DNA of 53,892 nucleotides from positions 1-53,892 of the forward strand of contig NZ_FUZE01000026.1 in the NCBI RefSeq assembly GCF_900168205.1. Direction: 5' to 3'. The DNA comes from Chryseobacterium balustinum. GTDB taxonomy: Bacteria; Bacteroidota; Bacteroidia; Flavobacteriales; Weeksellaceae. A model generated the notes under the pieces. It was given only the letters and a program-made list of their open reading frames with translations, did no database searches and was not told where the DNA came from. Every line of letters begins with the position of its first letter. Position 1 is the stretch's first letter. This document shows, one piece after another, positions 25,890-33,982 of the stretch. The position numbers and the translations under genes are program-made.

Positions 25890-26060
25890 TCCCGCTCACA
25901 TTTTCAGGATTTGCCTACTTCATTTTTTTTCGCGCGAGGCTTTACACTTTGATCGTCTGCTCTTGCTCGCTTTTTTCAAAAGTAAATATTTTCAGTTGAA
26001 AAATAAAAAGGTTTTCCGCTATTTTTTTATTTCAATTGAAAAAATAAAGTTGGATTTTCA
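25867..26060. other. Tip junction (att-like) before tip E
   Basis: The core CCGTTGTACTTGTA (25867-25880) and the next bases form TTGTAC-ttgtaatt-GTACAA. They are followed by the conserved CCCGCTCACATTTTCAGG, TTTTTTTTCGCGCGAGGC, CTGCTCTTGCTCGC and TTTTCAGTTGAAAA blocks shared with the junctions at 32996 and 41727. It marks the downstream end of the unit carrying tip D. Confidence 0.65.
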
Positions 26061-26162
26061 GGATAAAATACTGTCTTCAGATATATTTCAAAAAAATGAT
26101 GTAATTAAAGACGCTTTAAAAACATAAATATTTAAAGCATTGCCTTACATACTTGCTTTTGC

Positions 26163-26194
26163 ATTGCAATAAATTAAACTTGTAATTACATTTG
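26163..26194 (+). promoter_or_regulatory. Promoter of 33-residue ORF
   Basis: ATTG (26163-26166), a 20-bp spacer, then TACATTTG (26187-26194), matching the Bacteroidota TTG/TAnnTTTG promoter. The ATG follows 4 bp later, so the message would be leaderless. Confidence 0.5.
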
Positions 26195-26198
26195 TATC

Positions 26199-26300
26199 AT
26201 GAGTGAAGCAGTAGCAATTTTAGCAATGCTTTTCCTGGTTATTTTAGCGATGACAGCTTTTGTTATCGTTTCTAAAAATGCAGGAAAAGCAAAAAAGTGA
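26199..26300 (+). CDS. 33-residue single-span membrane peptide
   Basis: Hand-translated: MSEAVAILAMLFLVILAM, TAFVIVSKNAGKAKK. One transmembrane helix (residues 4-25) is followed by a basic tail. A good promoter precedes it and a strong hairpin terminator (26345-26370) follows, which makes a real gene likely despite the size. It faces away from the recombinase genes and sits at the edge of the tip-D unit. I saw no counterpart in the A and C units. It could be a small toxin-like or regulatory membrane peptide; the function is unknown. Confidence 0.5.
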   Translation: MSEAVAILAMLFLVILAMTAFVIVSKNAGKAKK

Positions 26301-26344
26301 TTACAAACCCGGTTGTAAACACTTTTTCTTTTATTTAGTTTTAG

Positions 26345-26370
26345 ATAGTCCGCTTTGCAGAGCGGACTAT
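26345..26370 (+). terminator. Terminator after 33-residue ORF
   Basis: ATAGTCCGCT-TTGCAG-AGCGGACTAT, a perfect 10-bp stem with a 6-nt loop, followed by TATTTTAC. Confidence 0.75.
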
Positions 26371-26438
26371 TATTTTACAAATATATACTTTTTGGATTTG
26401 TTTTGCGGTGCTGGTGGTTCCGTTGTCGGTGTTGTTGT

Positions 26439-26503
26439 AAATGTGGACTTGTGGGAAAAATAGTTGTGGGATTCAGCTCGGATTTTTCCACAAATCCACA
26501 TTT
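26439..26503. repeat. Conserved hairpin H1 (module D)
   Basis: AAATGTGGACTTGTGGGAAAAA pairs with TTTTTCCACAAATCCACATTT around a loop containing GGGATTCAGC. The equivalent hairpins in the other modules keep the arms and the loop motif. Confidence 0.6.
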
Positions 26504-26683
26504 CCGTTCTATTGTTGGCTAAAATTCCAATCGAAGAACCTCAGAGCGATGGCGCATTTTTCCTTATTCGGGTGGGAAGCGTTGGCAAAAAAGTCTTTTT
26601 CTGTGGCTGGAAGGGAAGGGGAAAGGTGTTGGCTAAAAGCGGCTGCTGTGGAGTTTTTTTCAAAAAACGGAACAACGGAAAGC

Positions 26684-26712
26684 ATTTTACATAATCTCAC
26701 ATTATAGGCAAA
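26684..26712 (-). repeat. dif-like site, inverted copy (module D)
   Basis: Read on the minus strand it is TTTGCCTATAA, a centre TGTGAGA, then TTATGTAAAAT. Both arms resemble the XerC and XerD arms of bacterial dif sites; the centre is 7 bp rather than 6. Confidence 0.5.
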
Positions 26713-26764
26713 GATGGTGCTGGTTTGTGCGTAGCGAAGCGGAGAACAACGTTTTGCGGTGGCA

Positions 26765-26793
26765 ATTTGCGTATAATGTCGATTATGTAATTT
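26765..26793 (+). repeat. dif-like site, direct copy (module D)
   Basis: TTTGCGTATAA, a centre TGTCGA, then TTATGTAATTT. By eye this matches about 20 of 28 positions of the E. coli dif site as I recall it. It is inverted relative to the site at 26684. Confidence 0.55.
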
Positions 26794-26904
26794 GCTGTGG
26801 CTTTAAAGCGTTGGGTAAGCTTCGGACAAGCGTTGGAGGAAATGTCTTTTTTTAGCGGTGGGGCGGGATATTATTCAAATGCAAGCGGTGGACTTTTTGG
26901 GTTC

Positions 26905-27759
26905 TTATTTTATCGGATGGAACTGATTGATTGCTGTTTGTAGCGCATTAATTCCTATTTCTCTATACTTTTCTGTTGTATCTGCGTTTTTGTGTCCTGC
27001 AAAATATTGAACTTTTCTTAAATTTTCTCCGTTGTCTAATTTTAATTTTATTACGCTTTGTCGGATTTTTACGCTTGTAATTTTCTTTGTAAAACCTTTC
27101 TGATACGTTGATACCAAATAATTTATATCATCTTTTGTAATTGCTGAACCTAATTTATTCAGTAGAAAAAAGGAAGTTTTTTGTCTTTCTAATTTCTCTC
27201 TTTCTTCCTGTAAATATTGATAAAATAACAAGATTTGCTCTGCTTTTAATTCCAATATTCTTTCGTTGGTAATTCCTGTTTTCTGAACTTTTATTTTTGC
27301 ATTTTTCAGATCTAAATTTTCAATCTTTAATCTTTCAATTTCTCCAACCAATAACGCTTGATTCACCAATAAACTTATGATAATTTGATTTCTCTTTTCT
27401 AAAATCAGATATCTTTCTTTTCTCGGTTCTAAAAGCTTTTGCAACTCTTTTTCTGTGAGTAATTCTTGTAATTGTATTGGGTTTTCTTTTCCGTCTTTTA
27501 TCTTGATATTGGCAGCAATATTAATTTTTATCTTTCCCATTTCTACTAAATAATCGTAGTATTTTTTGATCGCATAAACAGTTCTTTTTACGCTTTGAGG
27601 ATTGTAGTTTTTTCTTAGTAATTCTACATAGTCCATGATATTTTGATAATTCAGTTTCTCCGGATTTCTGTAATGCTTTTTGAACTTTTCTATTTTGTAG
27701 AGATAGGTTTTTATTGTTCCTTCAGATAATTCATTTTGCAGGTAATTTTGTAAATTCAT
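26905..27759 (-). CDS. Degenerate tyrosine recombinase Int1 (module D)
   Basis: A 284-residue XerC/D-like protein with an N-terminal SAM-like core-binding domain (residues 1-95) and a catalytic domain. The conserved C-terminal end is IRQSVIKLKLDNGENLRKVQYFAGHKNADTTEKYRE, with Arg, the GH histidine and the Tyr nucleophile in place. The first catalytic Arg (normally in TGLRxxE) is replaced in NQALLVGEIERL, and the His of HxLRH is missing. It may therefore be a structural partner of Int2 rather than an independent enzyme. It overlaps Int2 by 29 bp. Confidence 0.8.
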   Translation of the reverse strand: MNLQNYLQNELSEGTIKTYLYKIEKFKKHYRNPEKLNYQNIMDYVELLRKNYNPQSVKRTVYAIKKYYDYLVEMGKIKINIAANIKIKDGKENPIQLQELLTEKELQKLLEPRKERYLILEKRNQIIISLLVNQALLVGEIERLKIENLDLKNAKIKVQKTGITNERILELKAEQILLFYQYLQEEREKLERQKTSFFLLNKLGSAITKDDINYLVSTYQKGFTKKITSVKIRQSVIKLKLDNGENLRKVQYFAGHKNADTTEKYREIGINALQTAINQFHPIK

Positions 27760-28555
27760 AACTCATCATTCTTGTATAAATCTGTGTAGTTCCTAAATAT
27801 TCATGTCCTAAAAAATCTCTTACTTTTTCAAGCTCCATTCCTTTCTCTAATAACTGCGTTGCAATCGTATGTCGCAAACAATGTAATGTAAATCCTTTGT
27901 TTTCTAATCCTGTTTTTTTCAACAGTTTTGTAAATTCATAATAGATTTTTATTGATGTAATATTCAATAAATTTTCTCTTCCTTCAGATGAAAAAATATA
28001 ATCTTTAATATCTTTCTGAACCTGTTTTGTAAATGGTATTACTCGTCTTTTTTTACCTTTTCCTTTCTTGATATACAGCAAACAATTTTCTAAATCTATA
28101 TCTTTAATATTTAACTCTGACGCTTCATTTCTACGCATTCCGCACGCATAACATAGATGTAATAGTATCGTCTGTAATCCGCTACTTTTATTGTATAGTT
28201 TTCTAATTTCTTCAGATGTAAATACTTTTCTTTCTTCAGATTTGGGAGCTTTTATTTTTAGCTGATAAGGACTTATTTTTATTGTTCCGGTTCTTTGCAA
28301 ATAGTCGAAGTAAAGTTTGATTGACAGTAAAATAGTGTGGAGATAATTTTCGCTTAAATGCTTTTTTGTTCTTGTGCTTATGATGGTTTTCAGATAAGTA
28401 TAATAATCTAAAATATCTTTGCTTTGGATTTCAAAATGTTCTTTCCGGGTATAATTCAAAAACTTTGTAATCTGCTTTGGATAGGAGTTTATAACCGTTT
28501 TGCAATATCCTAAATTCTGTAATTCTTTTCTAAATTGTAAGATCGTTTCATTCAT
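27731..28555 (-). CDS. Tyrosine recombinase Int2 (module D)
   Basis: A 274-residue XerC/D-type site-specific recombinase. All catalytic residues are seen: Arg in CYACGMRRNE, Lys in IKKGKGKKRR, His and Arg in LHCLRHTIATQLLEKG, His in FLGHEYLGTTQ, and the Tyr nucleophile in IYTRM. The N-terminal core-binding domain spans residues 1-105. Paired with degenerate Int1, it is the candidate enzyme for joining RHS tips at the TACAAGTACAACGG core. A conserved block of about 33 bp (ATTAAGTATGATGGTTTTGC... on the plus strand) precedes the start in all three modules. Confidence 0.9.
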   Translation of the reverse strand: MNETILQFRKELQNLGYCKTVINSYPKQITKFLNYTRKEHFEIQSKDILDYYTYLKTIISTRTKKHLSENYLHTILLSIKLYFDYLQRTGTIKISPYQLKIKAPKSEERKVFTSEEIRKLYNKSSGLQTILLHLCYACGMRRNEASELNIKDIDLENCLLYIKKGKGKKRRVIPFTKQVQKDIKDYIFSSEGRENLLNITSIKIYYEFTKLLKKTGLENKGFTLHCLRHTIATQLLEKGMELEKVRDFLGHEYLGTTQIYTRMMSYEFTKLPAK

Positions 28556-28707
28556 TTGTTATTAAGTATGATGGTTTTGCTTACTCAATATTTTAAATTT
28601 TGGGTCGCCAACTTTATTATATTTTTAATAAATATTGATTTTCAATAACTTAACTAATCGTAGGTAACTATTCTCGTGAACCAATGGTGACCCACAGTGA
28701 CCCACAT

Positions 28708-31005
28708 TTATTTTTTCTCTGTCTTAAGTTCCTTAATCTGCTTCAATAAATATTCTTTTATTTCTGCTCTAAGCTTCTGATAATTATCCCAATAACTTAC
28801 TTTGTAACGGATTCCTGTGTTATTATATCCTCCAACTTGCTTAATATATTCTAACTCTAAAAGGGTGTTAATATATCTCTGTAACTGCGTTTTTGATAGA
28901 TTAAATTCCTGTCTGATTTCTCTTTGTATAAAGTCTTTTTCAGCCGTTTTTATAAACTTCTTCAGTTTCTCAAAAAACTGTCTTAAACTTCCGTCCAGCT
29001 CGTCAACTTTCAAAACTATACTTTCAAACAATACTTCTGTAGCCTGTTCTATATCTTCGATTTCTGTGATTAAAAAACCGTTTTTAACTTCTCTTTGATA
29101 CTGATTAATAAAAGTAACTTGCTTAATAACCGCTTGATACATTTCGTTTAATCTCCTTATTTTATGCACCTTTTCGGGTAATTGCAACTTTGTAGCATAT
29201 GGATTGATCACTTCATAATGCTTTAAATTTCTGACGATTTTCTGTATAAAACCGATTGCTTTTTCCTGCTCGCTTCTGTCTATTTCTCCGGCATTTCTCT
29301 TGTTCTGATAATGGATGATTCTTTGCGTTTGTTCTTTGCTTTCATCGACCGCCAATAAAAAACTTCTGCTCATATTGTCCTCATAAGTTTCTCCTTTCGT
29401 TGTTGCACTTAAACTGCTAAACTGACCTTTGACAATCTTATGAGAAGATTTATTATTCCCTTTTTTATCCTTGATGGTTACCGAACTTCTTAGGACTTGG
29501 TTGCTGATAAATTCCCGTAACGCATACAATGCATCTTCTTTTAATCCGTCCAGATCTTCGATGATAATTATCTTTTGGAATAAATCAAATTCTCCCCAAT
29601 TGTATAAACTAGATTCTGTAATTCTTGTAAATCTCAAGACATCTTCCTGTGGCATTAAATCTGCAATTCTGCTTATAATGTGTGTCTTTCCGCTTCCCGA
29701 ACTTCCTTGCACCAATGCGTGTAATGGGTTTTTATTTAAGTAACTAATGATGATTAAAAACAATAATAATCTGCTGTTTTCTTCTCCGATTATTCCTGCT
29801 TTTTCTATAAGCCCGTTTAAGTTCTGAAGTAATTCTTTTTGCTGTAAAAAGTCGATTGGATTTTTAAGGTCATTGGTTTGAGTCCGGTTCCCGCTCGGAA
29901 CTTCTTCAGTAACTGTAATTTTTTCAGTTTTTTCTTCAGTAGAAAATAAAGATTTTCTTTCCTCTAAAAGCTGTATAAATATTGTTTCATCGTGTAATTG
30001 CAAAGTCTCATTTACATCATTATTAGGAAGTTCAACGGTTGAGACTTTATAATTCTTAAACTCTTCTGCATATTTCTTAACTGCCTTTTTTCCTGCATCA
30101 TCACTATCAAAACAAAAAATAATTTCCTCTAAATTCTCTAAACTTTTTATCGCTTGTAAAATCTCTTCATTCAATCCATTCGTTCCAAAACAGCTTATCA
30201 GACTGTAATTATCTCTAATTTCTTTGATCTGGAGTAAACTCGCGCAATCAATAATTGCCTCTGTAAGAATGAGTTTTTTAGTATCTGATTTCGGATATCC
30301 GGGATAAATTCCGGATCTGTTTTTTAAGTAAAAATGCTTTGCATTATCCTTTTCTAAAATGCTTCTAAAATAAAAGCTTACAATATGATTCTCTTTATTT
30401 TTCAGAGGGAACGCAATACATTTATTCGCAAAAATACTATAGCCTTTTTCTCCTGTTCTGTTGTTAATTAATCCTTTATCTAATAATAAACCTACTTCTA
30501 AAGCATTGTTAATTAATTCTTCGCTTTTTCTTTCTCCGTGATGGAACTGTCCGGAGTTGTAACCGATCTCTAAAATGGAGTTGTCTAAATTCCTTTTCTC
30601 AATATATTGTTTCGCAGGATTGGAACAGTACAAAGCTTTTCTAAAATAACTAAAAGTATTTTCCAAAAAAAGAGCAGACTTCTCCGAAGAGATTTTCGTC
30701 TACCCAAAGTCACCAGTATCTCCAAGACTTGTATTTTTTAAAGCTGATTCAGGATTTGTCATTCCTTCAGCTTTTTTTATCGCTTCGTGTTTCGTGAGTT
30801 TCTCGTAATCTTCTATAAATTGGATCACATCACCCGTTTTTCCACAAGCATGGCATTTGTAAAAGTTCTTTTCTAAATTAACCTGTAGACTTGCCGTTTT
30901 ATCTTCGTGCATAAAACATTTGAGCATTTTGTTTTTGGGTTGCAAACTGTAATGTTGCAGAACTTCGGATAAACTTAAACGTTCTTTAATTGCTGTAATC
31001 TCCAT
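28708..31005 (-). pseudogene. Primase-helicase of module D, interrupted by an amber codon
   Basis: An open frame of 766 codons interrupted only by TAG at 30700-30702; the frame stays the same on both sides. In the other modules the aligned codon is Gln (LGQTDFSG against FG*TKISS), so a CAG-to-TAG change is likely. Domains: CHC2-type zinc finger (CFMHEDKTASL, YKCHACGKTGD), TOPRIM (LILTEAIIDCASLLQI, IIFCFDSDDAGKKAV), then a P-loop ATPase (VQGSSGSGKTHIISRI, Walker B KIIIIEDLDGLK) and a winged-helix-like end. It may be dead, or made as a 101-residue zinc-finger piece and a 652-residue remainder starting at TTG 30666. Confidence 0.75.
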
Positions 31006-31103
31006 GAATAAAGACTTTTACTATTTTGTGGTTAATTTCACTACTACAAAAATAAAATAAAGTTTTCATTTTAACAACTTAAATGTTTTTAAATTTGCAA
31101 CTA

Positions 31104-31135
31104 TTTGTGAATAATTGCCATTTTCAATACTTTTG
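31104..31135 (+). promoter_or_regulatory. Promoter of XRE regulator (module D)
   Basis: TTTG (31104-31107), 20 bp, TACTTTTG (31128-31135): a very good match to the Bacteroidota promoter, ending 4 bp before the ATG at 31140. Confidence 0.7.
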
Positions 31136-31139
31136 TCTT

Positions 31140-31505
31140 ATGAGTTTAGCAGATAACATTAAAGATATAAGAGAGCAGAAGAACCTTAAGCAAATTGAGG
31201 TAGCCAATTATATTGGCGTTGATAAATCTGCGTATTCCAAAATTGAAAAAGGAACAAGAAGTTTAGCTGTAGAAGAACTCCAAAAGATGGCGCAACTTTT
31301 TGATATGAACACAGATCAGATTATTAATCATGACGGCTCTATTCCTAAAGAAGTAGTATTGGAAGATAAAACGGAACTCGAACAAATCAGATTGATACAG
31401 CAGCTCGAAGAAGAAGACAAGCAAACCATTTTCCGACTCGTAGAAAAAATGCTTACCAATAAAAAATTTAAAGACTTTTTCGCTAAAAATTCAGCAGCTT
31501 TATAA
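31140..31505 (+). CDS. XRE-family regulator (module D)
   Basis: A 121-residue DNA-binding protein. The HTH_3 domain is at residues 5-60 (IREQKNLKQIEVANYIGVDKSAYSKIEKGTR), followed by a helical tail ending KKFKDFFAKNSAAL. I chose the ATG at 31140 because a near-perfect promoter ends 4 bp upstream; the frame is open further up but with unrelated residues. It is divergent from the primase gene and probably controls the module. Its stop overlaps the start of the small lipoprotein gene. Confidence 0.88.
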   Translation: MSLADNIKDIREQKNLKQIEVANYIGVDKSAYSKIEKGTRSLAVEELQKMAQLFDMNTDQIINHDGSIPKEVVLEDKTELEQIRLIQQLEEEDKQTIFRLVEKMLTNKKFKDFFAKNSAAL

Positions 31506-31696
31506 TGAAAAAATACATTATCCTACTTTCTGTTCTTCTATTAAGTTGTAACGATAATTCTGATAAAACAATTATAAAAGCAAAAAATAAAACAATTGAC
31601 AGCCTAAAAACCGAACTCGAAGATTGTAAAACACAAGCTAAAATTATGGCAAATGTTCTAGAACAGGAAAGAATAGAAGAAAATAAGTCTAATTGA
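31505..31696 (+). CDS. Small coiled-coil lipoprotein
   Basis: A 63-residue lipoprotein: MKKYIILLSVLLLSC with lipobox Cys15, then a charged helix (KTIDSLKTELEDCKTQAKIMANVLEQE) with heptad character. It overlaps the XRE stop by one base (TAATG), so it is co-translated. Size and layout recall phage Rz1-like spanins or entry-exclusion lipoproteins, but this is only a resemblance. No counterpart exists in modules A and C, where a terminator follows XRE directly. Confidence 0.65.
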   Translation: MKKYIILLSVLLLSCNDNSDKTIIKAKNKTIDSLKTELEDCKTQAKIMANVLEQERIEENKSN

Positions 31697-31700
31697 TTAT

Positions 31701-31732
31701 AAAAAAACCACTGCGATTGCAGTGGTTTTTTT
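31701..31732. terminator. Bidirectional terminator (module D)
   Basis: AAAAAAACCACTGC-GATT-GCAGTGGTTTTTTT, a long perfect stem between the convergent lipoprotein gene and immunity gene D. Confidence 0.85.
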
Positions 31733-31737
31733 ATAAT

Positions 31738-31764
31738 CTCCCACACGATACAATCGTGTGGGAG
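31738..31764. repeat. Second hairpin after immunity gene D
   Basis: CTCCCACACGAT-ACA-ATCGTGTGGGAG, a perfect 12-bp stem. A decayed relative (CTGCCACACGATGCAGCTGTGCGGGAG) occurs in the scar at 40034-40121. Confidence 0.6.
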
Positions 31765-31772
31765 CGAAGATT

Positions 31773-32228
31773 TTACTTACCAGAGGTAATTATAGGATTT
31801 TGATTTTTAACATTCCTATTATATTTATATATTGAAGATATTTCAGAAAATATTTTAAATAATTGGTTACTGGATAATTTCGATTCATTCAGTTTGTCAA
31901 GTATATTACTAAAATCCTCATTTAAATCAACACTATTAAATAAATAAATTTCCCCATCTTTTACTATTGAAAAATACTTTAAAGAATGAGGTGAAGTAGT
32001 TGATATTTCATAAATAAGCAACTTGTTTGAAGTTTTAAATAACTCAGCAGTATATACCATATTTGGAATATCCTTTAAATTATGACTACTTGAAAAATTC
32101 TTTTTACGAATTAAAAAATTTATAACTTCTTCCTGATATGGTTTAATTTTAGAATCATTTATATATTGAGCAGAAGTAATCACCGATATAAGAGAAAAAA
32201 TTAAAAATAGTATCTTATTGGCTTTCAT
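31773..32228 (-). CDS. Secreted immunity protein for tip D
   Basis: A 151-residue protein with a Sec signal (MKANKILFLIFSLISVITSAQ), so it is mature in the periplasm. It overlaps the end of tip D by 14 bp, the immunity position. No family was recognised. A periplasmic inhibitor fits a toxin whose target or entry point is the periplasm. Confidence 0.65.
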   Translation of the reverse strand: MKANKILFLIFSLISVITSAQYINDSKIKPYQEEVINFLIRKKNFSSSHNLKDIPNMVYTAELFKTSNKLLIYEISTTSPHSLKYFSIVKDGEIYLFNSVDLNEDFSNILDKLNESKLSSNQLFKIFSEISSIYKYNRNVKNQNPIITSGK

Positions 32229-32988
32229 TTTTTTTATTTATTTCTTTTAATTCTTGAATATGTTTGGCTGTTTCAGCATTAGGACGCGCTTCTAAATCAT
32301 TTGTTGTTTTTTTGATTAGATTTTCCCCCATTAATTTGAGACTCTCTTTATCTGTTCCGTGATTACCTTCATGAACGGTGATAGCGCCTATTACAGTATC
32401 TATTCCTTCGGTTTTCCACAATTCAAACAAGTCATTAGTATTAGTAGCATTTTCGCCTCCAAATTTTGATCCTTCAGGCGCTGCTTTTAAATCTTCCATT
32501 GATTTTGTTATTGTAGCTTCAAAAATTTCCATTTTTGCATATAAAGGAATTACTTCACCTGTTTTTTTGTCTACAACTTGTAGTTTTTTAGGATAAGTTG
32601 TCTCTCCCCAATTAGGATTATCTGTTACCGTTTTATTAATAATTAATTCAACTCCATATTTTGCATCCCTCATTTTATTAAGTCTTCCTAAACCTGTTTC
32701 CGTTCTAGCCATTTGATTACCCATTCTTTTGGTATCTGCAGTTGCATTTTTACTCCATGTTAATGAGCCATCTTTATTTTGTTTATAGGTCACTGCTTTT
32801 CCATCACTTCCAACTATCCATTCTGGTTTTCTTCCATCAGGATCAATAAATCTGATTGGATTATTAAACGCATAATTGTAAGTGCTATGACGACGCATTT
32901 GTTCCGCCAACGGATCTACAACACCCCATCTCCCGATATCCGGCATATAGAATCTTGCTCCGTAATCATACATCCCGGTCTCTTGCAA
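32215..32988 (-). CDS. Dormant RHS C-terminal tip D (HExxH metallopeptidase toxin)
   Basis: A fragment of about 257 residues without a start codon (nominal TTG). The frame continues upstream through the YKYNGKE codons and is closed by TAG, so the tip is silent. RHS core: LQETGMYDYGARFYMPDIGRWGVVDPLAE, NNPIRFIDPDGR. The tip has the zinc-binding motif HEGNHGTD in IGAITVHEGNHGTDKES and a later Glu in NDLEARPNAE, pointing to a zincin metallopeptidase. It is displaced below two copies of another unit. Confidence 0.72.
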   Translation of the reverse strand: MQETGMYDYGARFYMPDIGRWGVVDPLAEQMRRHSTYNYAFNNPIRFIDPDGRKPEWIVGSDGKAVTYKQNKDGSLTWSKNATADTKRMGNQMARTETGLGRLNKMRDAKYGVELIINKTVTDNPNWGETTYPKKLQVVDKKTGEVIPLYAKMEIFEATITKSMEDLKAAPEGSKFGGENATNTNDLFELWKTEGIDTVIGAITVHEGNHGTDKESLKLMGENLIKKTTNDLEARPNAETAKHIQELKEINKKNESQ

Positions 32989-32995
32989 CTCCTTT

Positions 32996-33170
32996 CCGTT
33001 GTACTTATAGTTCTACAACTCCGCTCAACTTTTTGGGATTTGCCTACTTCATTTTTTTTCGTGCGAGGCTTTACACTGTGAACGCCTGCTCTTGCTCGCT
33101 TTCTCAAAAGTAAAGATTTTCAGTTGAAAAATAAAATCTCTCTAACTTTTTATTTTCAACTGAAAAAAAA
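32996..33170. other. Tip junction (att-like) before tip D
   Basis: The core CCGTTGTACTTATA (32996-33009) is followed by GTTCTACAACTCCGCTCAAC, then TTTTTTTTCGTGCGAGGC, CTGCTCTTGCTCGC and an inverted repeat TTTTCAGTTGAAAA (33117-33130) / TTTTCAACTGAAAA (33153-33166). From 33008 upward the sequence is practically identical to 41739 upward. It marks the downstream end of unit C. Confidence 0.65.
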
Positions 33171-33221
33171 GCTTCTTATTTTCAAAAATTTGTTTAGTAA
33201 ACTTCCTGTTGTCGGTGTTGT

Positions 33222-33285
33222 AAATGTGGAATTGTGGAAAAAAAAGCGCGGGATTCAGCATTGGATTTTTCCATAAATCCACATT
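33222..33285. repeat. Conserved hairpin H1 (unit C)
   Basis: AAATGTGGAATTGTGGAAAAA pairs with TTTTTCCATAAATCCACATT around a loop with GGGATTCAGC. Same family as 26439-26503. Confidence 0.6.
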
Positions 33286-33321
33286 CTTTTTATGGCAAAT
33301 ATTGATTGTCGCTGTTGTTGT

Positions 33322-33387
33322 AAATGTTAAAATGTGGGTAAAAGCGGAGCTGGTTTTAGCCTTGGCTTTATCCATATTTTAATATTT
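33322..33387. repeat. Conserved hairpin H2 (unit C)
   Basis: AAATGTTAAAATGTGGGTAAA pairs with TTTATCCATATTTTAATATTT. The loop GGAGCTGGTTTTAGCCTTGG resembles that of H1, so H1 and H2 look like tandem relatives. H2 was not seen in module D. Confidence 0.55.
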
Positions 33388-33726
33388 CATATTGGACTGA
33401 TAATTTAAAATTTTTCTTAATTTTCCTGGTTGTATAATATTACAAATTAAATGTTTACATATTTTTTAATAATAATTTTATTAATTTTTCAATTCCATAA
33501 AAATATATAGCTCTAATTTTCAGAACGTTGTCTTTTTTAGACACGTTCCCTCTTGCTTACAAATTTTCAATCAAAAACTAAGCAAAAGTGTTGGCGCATT
33601 TTTTCCTTATTCAGGTGGTTGAAGCCTTGGCAAAAAAGGTATTTTTCGGATTGGGAAAGATTCGGGAAAGTTGATGGCTAAAAGCGTAGGCTGTGGAGTT
33701 TTTCAAAAAACGGAACAAAGAAAAGC

Positions 33727-33755
33727 ATTTTGCATAATCTCAAATTATAGGCAAA
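33727..33755 (-). repeat. dif-like site, inverted copy (unit C)
   Basis: Minus strand: TTTGCCTATAA, TTTGAGA, TTATGCAAAAT. Counterpart of 26684-26712. Confidence 0.5.
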
Positions 33756-33817
33756 GATGGTGTTGGTTTGCCAGTAACGAAGCTTCAGCGGAGTGGAAGG
33801 CAACGGTTTGCGTGGGC

Positions 33818-33846
33818 AATTGCGTATAATTTCGATTATGTAATTT
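33818..33846 (+). repeat. dif-like site, direct copy (unit C)
   Basis: ATTGCGTATAA, TTTCGA, TTATGTAATTT. Counterpart of 26765-26793. Relative to module D a G-to-T change here is matched by a C-to-A change in the inverted partner, keeping the two sites complementary. Confidence 0.5.
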
Positions 33847-33982
33847 GCTGTGGCATTAAAGCGTTGGGCGAGCTTTGGCAAAGGGTTGGCGGAAAATGTC
33901 TTTTTTAGCTTCGGGGGCGGGATATTATTCAAAAATGCAAGCGGTGGACTTTCTTGGTTCTTTTTTACTTTTTCCTTGGCTC

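Larger units (their letters stand above)
26301..26904. other. Non-coding block of the tip-D module
   Basis: About 600 bp without a supported gene. In order it holds a terminator (26345-26370), a long hairpin (26439-26503), a G-rich stretch, and two inverted dif-like sites (26684-26712 and 26765-26793). The same order recurs in the A and C modules, so it is probably the cis-acting region of the element (origin and/or recombination region). Confidence 0.55.

Noticed and set aside
33142..33375. Open frames in the non-coding blocks (also 33678-33932, 41873-42106, 42409-42663)
   Set aside because: They run through hairpins and dif-like sites, and the corresponding frames are not kept in module D; explained by the conserved DNA structure.
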